Assembly: GCA_016291495.1 (NCBI GenBank)
Contig: JAEEXI010000017.1
Coordinates: 1 to 64,000, forward strand
DNA from: Prevotella sp.
GTDB lineage: Bacteria > Bacteroidota > Bacteroidia > Bacteroidales > Bacteroidaceae
Reading direction: 5' to 3'
DNA length: 64,000 nucleotides
Position 1 is the first letter of the stretch. Each line of letters starts with the position of its first letter. The translations under genes were made by a program, and so were the position numbers. Below are positions 52,589-60,903 of this stretch, piece after piece. The notes under the pieces are model-generated. The model saw only the letters and a program-made list of their open reading frames with translations, did not search any database and was not told the DNA's origin.

Positions 52589-53304
52589 AAGTAGCCATAT
52601 ATGTAGAAGGAATTACTGAGGCAGGCTTTGTTTATCAGTTGATAGGAGAGAAATATCAATGGGATTGGACGAAGGTACAGATAGAATGTTTGAACTTAGA
52701 CCCTCAGGATGCTGCAAATGATCTTAGGGATTTTGGATCAGATGATACGCCTGACTATTTCTTAATCTATGATTCAGGTTCTGACACATCAGTCGTTTCT
52801 GATATTCGTGGAAGATTCCAAGGTCATATGGACCAAGGCTTTGATAAAGTTGTAGGTTTAAGAGATGTCTATAGCGAAAGTTATATCGACCTGTATGGCA
52901 GACATCTTGACCAACAGAATATAGCGGATTTTATTAAGGATATACAAGAACCACTTGAAGAATTAGACAAGACAGACTTTATTCGAGTTCGATTTGCAGT
53001 CATGGAGACTGAGGCCTGGTTGTTGGCTTTGAGTGATGTTTTTCAGAAGATAGATAATAGTTTAGATGCTGATAGCTTGATGTCCAAAGTTGGCGTTGAT
53101 GTCAATAGTGACCCTCAGACAGCTTATTTTCATCCATACGCAAAACTGGAGGAAATATTCAAATCGATAGGTAAAAGCTATAGTAAGCATTGGCGTGAGA
53201 TCAAGGAGATTGTCTTTAAGTTGAAATGGACGGACTTCGAAGCGTTGTATAATTCTGGGAAATGTCAGTCATTCAGAGAATTCTATGACTCTGTATTTAT
53301 ATGA
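52585..53304 (+). CDS. TOPRIM-like (DUF4276/RloB-like) nuclease partner
   Basis: A 239-aa protein. The N-terminus KVAIYVEGITEAGFVYQLI carries the TOPRIM glutamate after a beta strand (YVEGxTE); YFLIYDSGSDTSVV supplies the aspartates and RFAVMETEAWLLALSD the later acidic motif. These features fit DUF4276/RloB-like TOPRIM proteins. It is translationally coupled to the ATPase (ATGA), so the ATPase would gate its nuclease activity. Confidence 0.7.
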   Translation: MKVAIYVEGITEAGFVYQLIGEKYQWDWTKVQIECLNLDPQDAANDLRDFGSDDTPDYFLIYDSGSDTSVVSDIRGRFQGHMDQGFDKVVGLRDVYSESYIDLYGRHLDQQNIADFIKDIQEPLEELDKTDFIRVRFAVMETEAWLLALSDVFQKIDNSLDADSLMSKVGVDVNSDPQTAYFHPYAKLEEIFKSIGKSYSKHWREIKEIVFKLKWTDFEALYNSGKCQSFREFYDSVFI

Positions 53305-53418
53305 TATAGATTTTGAGACAGCCTAGTAAAAGATAGTAGCGAATTTTCGGTTAATCCTCGGGGGATAAACACTGGATGTAACATAAGAGAAAAATAACAT
53401 TAGATATCTAGAAGCACC

Positions 53419-53485
53419 TGTCAACTGTCAACTCTCAACTGTCAATTAAATAAAGACTTTCAACTGTCACTTTTCAACTTTCAAC
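53419..53485. repeat. Period-7 tracts upstream of the four-helix-bundle gene
   Basis: TGTCAAC, TGTCAAC, TCTCAAC, TGTCAAT (53419-53446), a short break, then TTTCAAC, TGTCACT, TTTCAAC, TTTCAAC (53458-53485). The second block is out of phase with the first. Confidence 0.8.
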
Positions 53486-53493
53486 TTGATACG

Positions 53494-53853
53494 ATGAACT
53501 CTCCGATTCAAATCAAGTCTCGCGACTTTGCCATCCGCATCATTAACTGCTACAAGTTCCTGACGGAACAAAAGCATGAGCAGGTGATGTCCAAGCAACT
53601 CTTGCGTTGTGGCACCAGTATCGGAGCCAACACACGGGAAAGCAAAAACGCTCAAAGTCGCATGGACTTCTTGAACAAGTTGAACATCGCCCTTAAAGAA
53701 GCTGACGAGACCGAGTATTGGTTAGATTTACTCCATGAAACAAAATACTTGGATGATAAGATATACACCTCACTTCAAAATGATTGTGGTGAGCTGGTAA
53801 GAATACTCACAGCAATAATACGTAAAATCAAAGACAATCCGCAGGGCAAATAA
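53494..53853 (+). CDS. Four-helix-bundle protein (S23/IVP type)
   Basis: A 119-aa protein of the four-helix-bundle family first found as 23S rRNA intervening-sequence proteins (IVS/S23). Recognised by SRDFAIRIINCYKFL, SKQLLRCGTSIGANTRES and NKLNIALKEADETEYWLDLL. The function is unclear. Members are often found as solitary, movable genes. Here the gene lies exactly between two heptad tracts, separating the two ATPase modules. Confidence 0.85.
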   Translation: MNSPIQIKSRDFAIRIINCYKFLTEQKHEQVMSKQLLRCGTSIGANTRESKNAQSRMDFLNKLNIALKEADETEYWLDLLHETKYLDDKIYTSLQNDCGELVRILTAIIRKIKDNPQGK

Positions 53854-53854
53854 C

Positions 53855-53910
53855 CGTCAACTGTCACTTGTCAATTGTCACTTGTCAACTGTCAATTGTC
53901 ACCTGTCCCT
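53855..53910. repeat. Period-7 tract downstream of the four-helix-bundle gene
   Basis: Eight heptads in one phase: CGTCAAC, TGTCACT, TGTCAAT, TGTCACT, TGTCAAC, TGTCAAT, TGTCACC, TGTCCCT. The first unit begins two bases after the TAA stop of the gene. Confidence 0.85.
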
Positions 53911-53997
53911 CATCATACCTTTCCGGCTTGTTCTTTGACACCCCGATTTTTACGTTTAAAATAACTTTTAAAAGGATATATTCCAAAATAATAAAAA

Positions 53998-55239
53998 ATG
54001 AGTAATATTTCACTTGAAATTCATAATTTCGGTCCTCTCCGTAAAGCAAACATCGAAACACGGCGCTATAATTTTTTCATTGGTCCTACATCTAGTGGAA
54101 AAAGTGTTGTGGCAAAGCTAATTACTATATCGCACGAATACGATTTCCGATCGATAGCCGATGGCGATTTTGCATCATTTGAAAAGATGCTAAGTAAGTA
54201 CAATATCGATTTTGAATTTAAAGAAGATACCGAAATAAACATAAAAGAGGGGAGTATATATTGGATTATAAAGAAAAACTCTTTTAAGACCAACAATGAT
54301 TCCGAAAACCTTAGGGAACTTCAAAAGACAGATTACAGTGAGCTCATAAAAAGACTTAAATCTGGGAAGAAGGGTGATCCTCGTTTGTTAAAGGATTTAA
54401 TGGATGCCTTTTCAATAGTAATGTCTGATAATGTTACCGAATGGAATCAATTATCTAAGGAAACACAGGACTCACTACAACTTTTCCTTTTTGGGGCGTT
54501 AAAAGGCTTTGTTTACGATCCTGTTTATATCCCTTCAGAGCGCATTCTGCTATCAATCATGAAGGATAGTGTGTTTTCTTTACTTCGCTTTGGCGGTAGT
54601 ATTCCAGAAAGCATTGTGAAATTTGGTAGTCGGTATGAGCAGGCGAAAGGCAAGTTTAAGAATCTTGACATGGATTTTATGAATATTCGTGTCTCATTCT
54701 CAAAAGAAGAAGATAAGATAGTCATCCTTAACGACCAAACCGAGGTTGACTTCCTTCATGCGTCAAGTGGTTTGCAGTCAGTCATTCCTTTATGGACAGT
54801 ATTACAGTCAGTTTTTAGTCAACATTTACAGCACGAACATATTGTTATTGAGGAACCAGAACTCAATCTGTTTCCAACGCAGCAAGTCGCCCTTATCCGT
54901 AAGATTATCTCAGGGATGAACCATCAGAAATGTAATATAGTGTTTACTACACATAGTCCCTATATACTTTCTGTGATAGACAATATGATTCTTGCAAACG
55001 AAATCTATAAAAAAGCGAAAGATAAGAAAAATATACAGAATAAAATAACAAATATTGTAAGTAAGAACGAATTTATTGATTTTGGGGAAGTCGCTTCCTA
55101 TGGATTTAACGATGACGGCACTGTTGATGATATTAGAGATGTAGAGAGCCGTCTTACTGGAGCGATAAATATAGATCAGGCTTCTAATGAAACTAATCGA
55201 GTATTTAGCAGGTTGTTGGATATAGAAGATGAGTTGTAA
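53998..55239 (+). CDS. AAA ATPase of a two-gene ATPase-nuclease module
   Basis: A 413-aa ATPase of the AAA_21/OLD-like type. The Walker A is GPTSSGKS (29-36), preceded by IHNFGPLRKANIE. ASSGLQSVIPL stands at the signature position, the Walker B is HIVIEEPELNLFP, and TTHSPYILSV is the switch histidine motif typical of these ATPases. It overlaps the next gene by 11 bases, and that gene has PD-(D/E)XK-like residues. A sensor/loader role in defence is inferred. Confidence 0.78.
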   Translation: MSNISLEIHNFGPLRKANIETRRYNFFIGPTSSGKSVVAKLITISHEYDFRSIADGDFASFEKMLSKYNIDFEFKEDTEINIKEGSIYWIIKKNSFKTNNDSENLRELQKTDYSELIKRLKSGKKGDPRLLKDLMDAFSIVMSDNVTEWNQLSKETQDSLQLFLFGALKGFVYDPVYIPSERILLSIMKDSVFSLLRFGGSIPESIVKFGSRYEQAKGKFKNLDMDFMNIRVSFSKEEDKIVILNDQTEVDFLHASSGLQSVIPLWTVLQSVFSQHLQHEHIVIEEPELNLFPTQQVALIRKIISGMNHQKCNIVFTTHSPYILSVIDNMILANEIYKKAKDKKNIQNKITNIVSKNEFIDFGEVASYGFNDDGTVDDIRDVESRLTGAINIDQASNETNRVFSRLLDIEDEL

Positions 55240-55750
55240 TTGCTTTTCGGGGAAACCATCGTTCCCATCTCAGATTAGTTTCGACGAACGTCTTAAGAGG
55301 TCTGCTTGTCATTGTAATGCTCGTTTTGTGGTGGAAGAAAACCATCGACGTTTTTGTATAAATTGCAAAAATATTGACGATGTTAATAAATACAAGATAG
55401 ACAAGTGGTTTGATGATAGTTCATGTTATCGTAAATGTGACTATTTCTTTGAATATAAAAGAACTGAAGATGAACATCCTAAAGTAGATACTGCAATCTT
55501 TGTAGAATTAAAAGGAGTCAATATTGACGATGCTGTTAAACAAATAGATCAGACTATAAAAATCTTCAAGCAAGGTGGCTATTTTCGCACAACGACTATC
55601 AATAAAGTCATTGCTGCCATTGTCTTTAGTCACTTTCCTTCAAACAACTCCTCTTTTCGAGCAGCTTTGATAAAACTTCGAAAGAATCACAAGGAACTAA
55701 AGGTAAAAGATTGCATACACGCAAAGTCTTGGACTTATGATCCAACATAA
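55229..55750 (+). CDS. Zinc-ribbon plus PD-(D/E)XK-like protein, probable nuclease partner
   Basis: A 173-aa protein. Two cysteine pairs (CHC at 27-29 and CINC at 43-46) could bind zinc. After it come KCDYFFEY with Asp71 and AIFVELKG with Glu93-Leu-Lys95, giving the D...ExK pattern of PD-(D/E)XK nucleases, followed by the helix IDDAVKQIDQTIKIFKQGG. Family assignment is from motif only. Coupling to the ATPase gene supports an ATPase-effector pair. Confidence 0.6.
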   Translation: MSCNCFSGKPSFPSQISFDERLKRSACHCNARFVVEENHRRFCINCKNIDDVNKYKIDKWFDDSSCYRKCDYFFEYKRTEDEHPKVDTAIFVELKGVNIDDAVKQIDQTIKIFKQGGYFRTTTINKVIAAIVFSHFPSNNSSFRAALIKLRKNHKELKVKDCIHAKSWTYDPT

Positions 55751-55835
55751 TCCGCGATACGAAATGATATTTGATTCTGGAATCATTGATTATGATACAG
55801 GAGGCCGGCTCCTGGCAAATGACTCAAAACAAATA

Positions 55836-55895
55836 TCTGATTGCACAGGTGGTCGCAAAGGTGATGCAGTTCGATACTGCCAGTCAGAACAAAAT
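55836..55895 (+). repeat. Direct repeat, left copy (60 nt)
   Basis: Shares two identical blocks with 56282-56340: 19 bases (TCTGATTGCACAGGTGGTC), then after 5-6 differing bases a 28-base block starting GTGATGCAGTTCGATACTGC. GCAG-TTCGATA-CTGC can form a small hairpin resembling a T arm. Confidence 0.85.
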
Positions 55896-56281
55896 AAAAG
55901 AGATTTCCCAGCTAATGTGAACTTCCGCATAACAGCCTGATACACAATGTAAAACGAAACCACCGTTTCCAGAGTTATCAGACATTCATCAGACATCCGG
56001 GAAATTGAGCCTTTTCCGCTCATTTCTATACAAAATTACTACTTTTCTAGCAAATACGCAAGAGCGTTAAGATTTCTTATCCTTAAAGGGTGAACAAATG
56101 TTAATAGAAAAAGGGCTTTTGGAGCGGGTTTCAGAGCGATGAAAGAGGCGATGAGTGATAAAAATGAAAAATCGGGGATTTCAGTGTCAAGGAATAATCC
56201 GAGAGAGATCAAAGAACCTATCGTTTGACGAGAAAACAAAAATAAAGTTTTCGAAAGATACTTTAACCCAATGGGTTGATT
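55896..56281. other. Gene-free segment between the direct repeats
   Basis: About 386 bases with no convincing gene. Short frames on both strands lack good starts and known motifs. The segment might be the decayed remainder of an inserted cassette bounded by the two repeats. Confidence 0.5.
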
Positions 56282-56340
56282 TCTGATTGCACAGGTGGTC
56301 ATATAGTGATGCAGTTCGATACTGCCAGTCAGAGCAAAAT
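56282..56340 (+). repeat. Direct repeat, right copy (59 nt)
   Basis: Second copy of the repeat at 55836-55895, ending 37 bases before the start of the next gene. It may mark the border of a separate cassette or a duplicated leader. Confidence 0.85.
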
Positions 56341-56376
56341 GAAAATATTGAGGTAAACAATTGAATAACTGATATT

Positions 56377-57132
56377 ATGGAAAGATTCTTTTTTGATGAA
56401 GCAGATTTTCAATATAACTTCCCGCCAGCCTTGGGCGCAGCGATAGATTTTGCGAGGGCAAAGGCTGCAGCAGGAGGTCAGTATTCTAAATTGGTTATCC
56501 TGACAGTGGGAAATAATAATCTCGCAACCATTACGAGCATGATGAACCAACAGGTTGGTATGACCTCTGCGGGAGGAACAACCAGAGTCCCCAATCTTGC
56601 CCTGAACATCATGTTGACCACAACGCATCGTTATCGTGCAATGGATGATACTCATGATTTTGTTATTTCTTGTGGTCTTGACAGTAATGAGTTATTGAGG
56701 CTCGAAAATGACAATGCTCATGGCATAGATGTTAACGTAGAGGTAAAAGATTACCCTGATATCTCTCTTTGGGGAAGTATTTGGGGAGTACAATCACCTC
56801 ATGTTCCAGAGAGATCCTATGCTGCAATAATGCCAGCCGTTCAAGTGCAGCATGCGCTTGACCAGATAAGTGGTGCTATAGGTCTCTACCATACTCACGC
56901 TTTTCATCCTTCAGATGAAGAATTTGTGAAGACCTGTGTCTTGGCACTTCACCATCATTTGGGTAATGTCAACTCTGATGAGGTGTTGGCATATGTTTTG
57001 CGAGTTCATCGCTGGCCCTTGGGTATAGCATTAAAACTCAAAGAATACTTTGATACATTAAACAATGGTAGCCATTTCAAAGGTGGAGATAGGCATAGAA
57101 CGCGTTGGAATCAGCTCTTTGCTAACTGGTAA
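56377..57132 (+). CDS. Unknown protein at the head of the caspase operon
   Basis: A 251-aa soluble protein. A Rossmann-like strand (KLVILTVGNNNLATITSM) and several His-rich helices (GLYHTHAFHPSDEEF, ALHHHLGNVN) are visible; I recognise no domain. It is separated from the next gene by 40 bases, without a promoter match between, and so is likely the first gene of the same transcript. The GLYHTHAF segment might coordinate metal. Confidence 0.6.
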   Translation: MERFFFDEADFQYNFPPALGAAIDFARAKAAAGGQYSKLVILTVGNNNLATITSMMNQQVGMTSAGGTTRVPNLALNIMLTTTHRYRAMDDTHDFVISCGLDSNELLRLENDNAHGIDVNVEVKDYPDISLWGSIWGVQSPHVPERSYAAIMPAVQVQHALDQISGAIGLYHTHAFHPSDEEFVKTCVLALHHHLGNVNSDEVLAYVLRVHRWPLGIALKLKEYFDTLNNGSHFKGGDRHRTRWNQLFANW

Positions 57133-57172
57133 ACTTTGAAAAGCAGTTATATTTGAACCGTAATATAGACAA

Positions 57173-58726
57173 ATGGGGATTAATACAAATTTTACAGGAG
57201 ATGCCCCGAAGCTCATAAAGGAGCTATGGCCGACCTTTTGGGGAATGGTATTTGTCTGGGTTTTGGAAATACTGATATCAATATGGTCATTTCAAGCATT
57301 GAAGTTAGACTCTCTGCTCTTTATGACAATATGGGGGGCTTTCCTGTTTGTTACCACATTCCTGATATGGACTATTCACACTAAACGTTGGTTCCAACGG
57401 ACAAGTTACTTAATACTCATCCATTATGTTGGAATTATCTGTGTTGGAGCGTGTGTATATCTTTGGATCTACCCATTTTTAATTAAAGGCACCGGGCTTG
57501 ATATTGCTCTAATACGTTATTGGTTAACGGCTATCGTAGTGATAGCCCTTATGGCATGCTCTTACTATAACGTATGCAAGAAGCGTGATGGATTGTGTAT
57601 CGTATTTATGGTTAAGAATCGTTCTCAGCATGAGCACGATATCATGCAGGCATTAGTGGCAGCACGCGATAAGGTGGAAGAAACAGCAAATAATATACAA
57701 ATAGTAATACCGCCTTTTGGTATAGCAGAAACTCCTAAGGGGTGTAAACGCTATATCAATAGTCATTTCAATCAAGCTGATGCAGTTATTTTCGCCTCGT
57801 TGATAGATAGCCCCCAAGGGAGTGAGTTTGGTTATTCCTTCAATGGATTTACATCGATGATGAGCGATCGTTATGTTAAAAAGGAGAATCGTGATGATGA
57901 AAGTGTTAAAATGTTAATGGACGAGTCATACAGATGCCATGAGTGGAACACTCTCAACATTAATACGAACCAGATATCACGTCAGTTGGAAGTCGCTTCA
58001 AACTTAACTCATCTGTTCTTAATGTATGTAAGCTGTATCTACCTTCAGAAGCATAAGTACTCTGATGCCATTGGAGTTGCCGATGCTCTCTATACATACA
58101 GTATAACTGGTATAAAACGATATGATGACGCAATAAGAGAGCTCTTGGCTCATTCGTATATCACGGCTCAATATATTGAAGAATATGATAATCAAGACTA
58201 TGGACGTGCTTTAGAAATACTCGATGAATGTGTTCAGAAACTTCCGCAAATGAGAAGTACGTTGACATATGATCTCTCGATGGCGCGTATACATTTCTAT
58301 GAAGGTAATCTTCAAGAGTCAAAGAACATGACGAAGAGAGCAAAAGCCAGACATTCTAATGCAGATTGGTATGTTGCGGTTAATCTAGCTTTCTATGCTA
58401 TTTACGAAAAGAAGCCCAAAGAGCTATTCTCGCATTACAAGCGAATGCTGAAAATGCAAAAACAAGATAAAAAAGAAGTAGACTATGCTATACGCTTCTT
58501 AAAAATAGAAGCGAGTAAGAGCAACGATAGAGCATACCTTATGTTCCTTTGTCATGGTATAGCATTCCTGTACTTGTATTTTGACCAATCTAGGTCAGAC
58601 AAGTACTTAAAACAGACTCGTGATTATGCTGGGGTTAATGGATATCAGGAGTTGGAAGAGATGCGCAATCTTATCCAGACAAGTAGAGGCAAACTCAAAG
58701 TGAAACAAAAGGGGTGTGATATATAA
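57173..58726 (+). CDS. Four-helix membrane protein with sensor domain and TPR-like repeats
   Basis: A 517-aa protein. Four membrane helices occupy about residues 21-130. A Rossmann-like domain (130-230) starts with GLCIVFMVKNRSQHEHDIMQ and contains ADAVIFASLIDSPQGSEFGYSF. From 280 on the protein is helical repeats (YSDAIGVADALYTYS, YGRALEILDECVQKLP, YEGNLQESKNMTKRAKARH), as in TPR proteins. No exact family is known to me. The architecture suits a membrane-bound sensor or pore whose repeats bind a partner, perhaps the caspases encoded downstream. Confidence 0.65.
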   Translation: MGINTNFTGDAPKLIKELWPTFWGMVFVWVLEILISIWSFQALKLDSLLFMTIWGAFLFVTTFLIWTIHTKRWFQRTSYLILIHYVGIICVGACVYLWIYPFLIKGTGLDIALIRYWLTAIVVIALMACSYYNVCKKRDGLCIVFMVKNRSQHEHDIMQALVAARDKVEETANNIQIVIPPFGIAETPKGCKRYINSHFNQADAVIFASLIDSPQGSEFGYSFNGFTSMMSDRYVKKENRDDESVKMLMDESYRCHEWNTLNINTNQISRQLEVASNLTHLFLMYVSCIYLQKHKYSDAIGVADALYTYSITGIKRYDDAIRELLAHSYITAQYIEEYDNQDYGRALEILDECVQKLPQMRSTLTYDLSMARIHFYEGNLQESKNMTKRAKARHSNADWYVAVNLAFYAIYEKKPKELFSHYKRMLKMQKQDKKEVDYAIRFLKIEASKSNDRAYLMFLCHGIAFLYLYFDQSRSDKYLKQTRDYAGVNGYQELEEMRNLIQTSRGKLKVKQKGCDI

Positions 58727-58737
58727 AGTCAAATAGA

Positions 58738-59736
58738 ATGAATATTGTATTCCTAATAGGCAATGGATTTGATATTAATCTGGGCATGAAGACCAGCTAT
58801 GCTGACTTCTATGATGACCTGATTAAGACTTATATTGGGGCAACTCCACCTGAAGAGAAGCTCCAACGCAGTATTGCCAAATATAAGGATACCAATCTTT
58901 GGGCAGACCTTGAAAAGGGACTTGGCGAGTATACAGCCGAATTATCATCATTGAAAGAACTTCGTGATGTGTATTTCCATCTTAATGATGCACTGAAGTC
59001 GTATCTGTCGGACCAGAAACTTGATGATAGATATCTGACTTCAGATGCTGCTACAAAACTTAAAAAGGATTTGTTTCAGCCTTTTCATCTTTTCAGGCCA
59101 CGTTTACGCCAGTCAATTCAAGAATATGTAAATCCTGGCAGTGTGGTAACTGATGAAGTGAATATTATTACGTTCAATTATACAGACACCATTGAGAAGA
59201 TTCTTGAAGCAGGGAATTTTAAGTTACCTGTTGAGTTAGGAGTAAAAAATACAAATGGCTCTAAAAGAGTACTTAAGTCAATATATCATATTCATGGTAC
59301 TCTGAACGATTCAGAGTTGATAATGGGTGTGAATGATCTGTCTCAGATTAAAAATGAAAAATTGGCAAATGATCCAAGTGCTCAGGCAATGTTAATCAAG
59401 CCAGAGACCACAATCAATCGTGGCGATTTGCTTGATGAGCGATGTGAGAATATAATGAAGAATGCTGATATGTACTGCATCTTTGGACTCTCATTAGGAG
59501 AAACTGATAAAAAGTGGTGGGACATATTGGCTGCGCGCATGAATTCTTCAAATGCACACATTCTCTATTATGCGTTTACCCAAAGAAATATCATCCATAA
59601 TCAGGATTTATGGGACATAGAACGTGAGTATCGCAATATGTTGACAGACAAATTTGCGAACAAGACTCATGATAGAGATTCTTACATGTCTCGTATCTAC
59701 GTTCTTGTTAATTCTGAGATGTTTAAATTAAAATAG
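58738..59736 (+). CDS. AbiH-family abortive infection protein
   Basis: A 332-aa protein with the AbiH family N-terminus NIVFLIGNGFDINLGMKTSYADFY and the later motifs INIITFNYTDT-like (VNIITFNYTDTIE), YHIHGTL and MGVND, and SLGETDKKWW. AbiH was described as a phage-resistance determinant in Lactococcus lactis; its mechanism is not known. The gene follows the membrane protein by 11 bases and precedes a small membrane protein by 5. Confidence 0.82.
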   Translation: MNIVFLIGNGFDINLGMKTSYADFYDDLIKTYIGATPPEEKLQRSIAKYKDTNLWADLEKGLGEYTAELSSLKELRDVYFHLNDALKSYLSDQKLDDRYLTSDAATKLKKDLFQPFHLFRPRLRQSIQEYVNPGSVVTDEVNIITFNYTDTIEKILEAGNFKLPVELGVKNTNGSKRVLKSIYHIHGTLNDSELIMGVNDLSQIKNEKLANDPSAQAMLIKPETTINRGDLLDERCENIMKNADMYCIFGLSLGETDKKWWDILAARMNSSNAHILYYAFTQRNIIHNQDLWDIEREYRNMLTDKFANKTHDRDSYMSRIYVLVNSEMFKLK

Positions 59737-59741
59737 TTCAA

Positions 59742-60188
59742 ATGGATCCCAATACAATTTCTCTTATTACTTGTATAACAGCTGCCATCAGTGCACTTAT
59801 TGCAGGAATAAGTGCCTATCTTGCATATCGTTTTAAACGAGCGGATGGGAAGGCTGAGCTGGAAAAGGAACTGGACAGGATATTGGAAATAGGAATACAG
59901 TACCCTCGGTTTGAGTATGAACCTTTTACCTCTGATTGGGTCAATCATCGGGGAGAAGATAATGATATCTATCTCCGATACGACATATATTGTAATCTTC
60001 TATTTAATTTCCTGCACCATGTATTTGAATATTATGATGGCAAAAAAGAGAAGATAGAAAATTATGTTGATGTCAGAACATGGATACGTATGCATCGACA
60101 GAACTGGGAGCATCCAGTTGCTGATAACGAAAATGTGGATGGCTATGATCAACCTTTTAGGGATTTTATTAATTCATATTTGAGATGA
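59742..60188 (+). CDS. Small membrane-anchored protein of the caspase operon
   Basis: A 148-aa protein. One or two N-terminal membrane helices (residues 5-30, ISLITCITAAISALIAGISAYLAY) are followed by a charged helix and an aromatic-rich soluble part (YDIYCNLLFNFLHHVFEYYDG). No family is known. It overlaps the first caspase gene by four bases (ATGA), which suggests equal-amount synthesis and perhaps direct binding. Confidence 0.62.
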   Translation: MDPNTISLITCITAAISALIAGISAYLAYRFKRADGKAELEKELDRILEIGIQYPRFEYEPFTSDWVNHRGEDNDIYLRYDIYCNLLFNFLHHVFEYYDGKKEKIENYVDVRTWIRMHRQNWEHPVADNENVDGYDQPFRDFINSYLR

Positions 60189-60901
60189 AACGCAGAGCAT
60201 TGTTAATTGGTAATTCTAAAGGCCTTGGTGGTGTGAAGAAAGACATTGTCAATTTCAAGGCTTTTCTGATGGGAACCCATGGTGGAGCATGGAATTTCGG
60301 TGAGATAGAAGTGCTCATGAACCCGTCCAAGCCATTTCTTATGGATAGGATCAATCGTATCAAAGCCGAAGATAACGACTTTGTAATTACGATGTTCAGT
60401 GGTCATGGAGGATATCAACGTACCACCATACTTGAAATAAATGGTGATGGTGAGGTCTTTGAAGAGAATAAATTATGGAATTTAGCTCCAAAGCAGATTT
60501 CTATTTTTGACTGCTGCCGTGCAGTGTGTGACTATACAGAGGAGCGAGAAATTCTCAATGAAGTTAGGACTTTTTCACGAGATGACGAGAAAACGTTAGC
60601 CAGACGTATATATGAGAATAGAATTGGTAGTGCAGCTGTCCAACAGAATAAGTTGTACGCCTGTTCAATAGGACAATGTGCATATGATAACGGTGAAGAA
60701 GGTGCATATTATTTAAAGAACCTCATTCGTAGTGCAAAAGCAATAACAGGCAGCTATGGATTAGTTGGTGATGTTCATGATGTTGCAGCCCAGAGAACAC
60801 ATACCGAAGTTATGATTTGGGAGAATGCCATTCAAGACCCTGTAGCTAATTTACCAAAACTCTTGTCATCAAAGCAATTAATAATGAGTGTCAGTATTTG
60901 A
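60185..60901 (+). CDS. Caspase-like cysteine protease 1 (peptidase C14 type)
   Basis: A 238-aa protein with the caspase fold pattern. The first strand is RRALLIGNSKGLGGVKKDI, the catalytic histidine His74 is in FVITMFSGHGGYQ, and the catalytic cysteine, probably Cys111, is in QISIFDCCRAVC, equivalent to the D-x-C of metacaspases. No pro-domain or adaptor domain is attached. Caspase-like proteases act in several bacterial defence systems as death or activation effectors; here the role is inferred from the AbiH and membrane partners. Confidence 0.78.
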   Translation: MKRRALLIGNSKGLGGVKKDIVNFKAFLMGTHGGAWNFGEIEVLMNPSKPFLMDRINRIKAEDNDFVITMFSGHGGYQRTTILEINGDGEVFEENKLWNLAPKQISIFDCCRAVCDYTEEREILNEVRTFSRDDEKTLARRIYENRIGSAAVQQNKLYACSIGQCAYDNGEEGAYYLKNLIRSAKAITGSYGLVGDVHDVAAQRTHTEVMIWENAIQDPVANLPKLLSSKQLIMSVSI

Positions 60902-60903
60902 TA

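Noticed and set aside
55866..55895. tRNA-like T arm (GCAG-TTCGATA-CTGC) in the direct repeats
   Set aside because: No matching acceptor, D arm or anticodon arm can be folded around either copy, so it is not a tRNA gene. A tRNA-derived scar remains possible.
55737..55940. A 67-codon open frame after the zinc-ribbon nuclease-like gene
   Set aside because: It overlaps the preceding stop, contains the direct repeat (55836-55895), and shows no domain. I treat it as chance.
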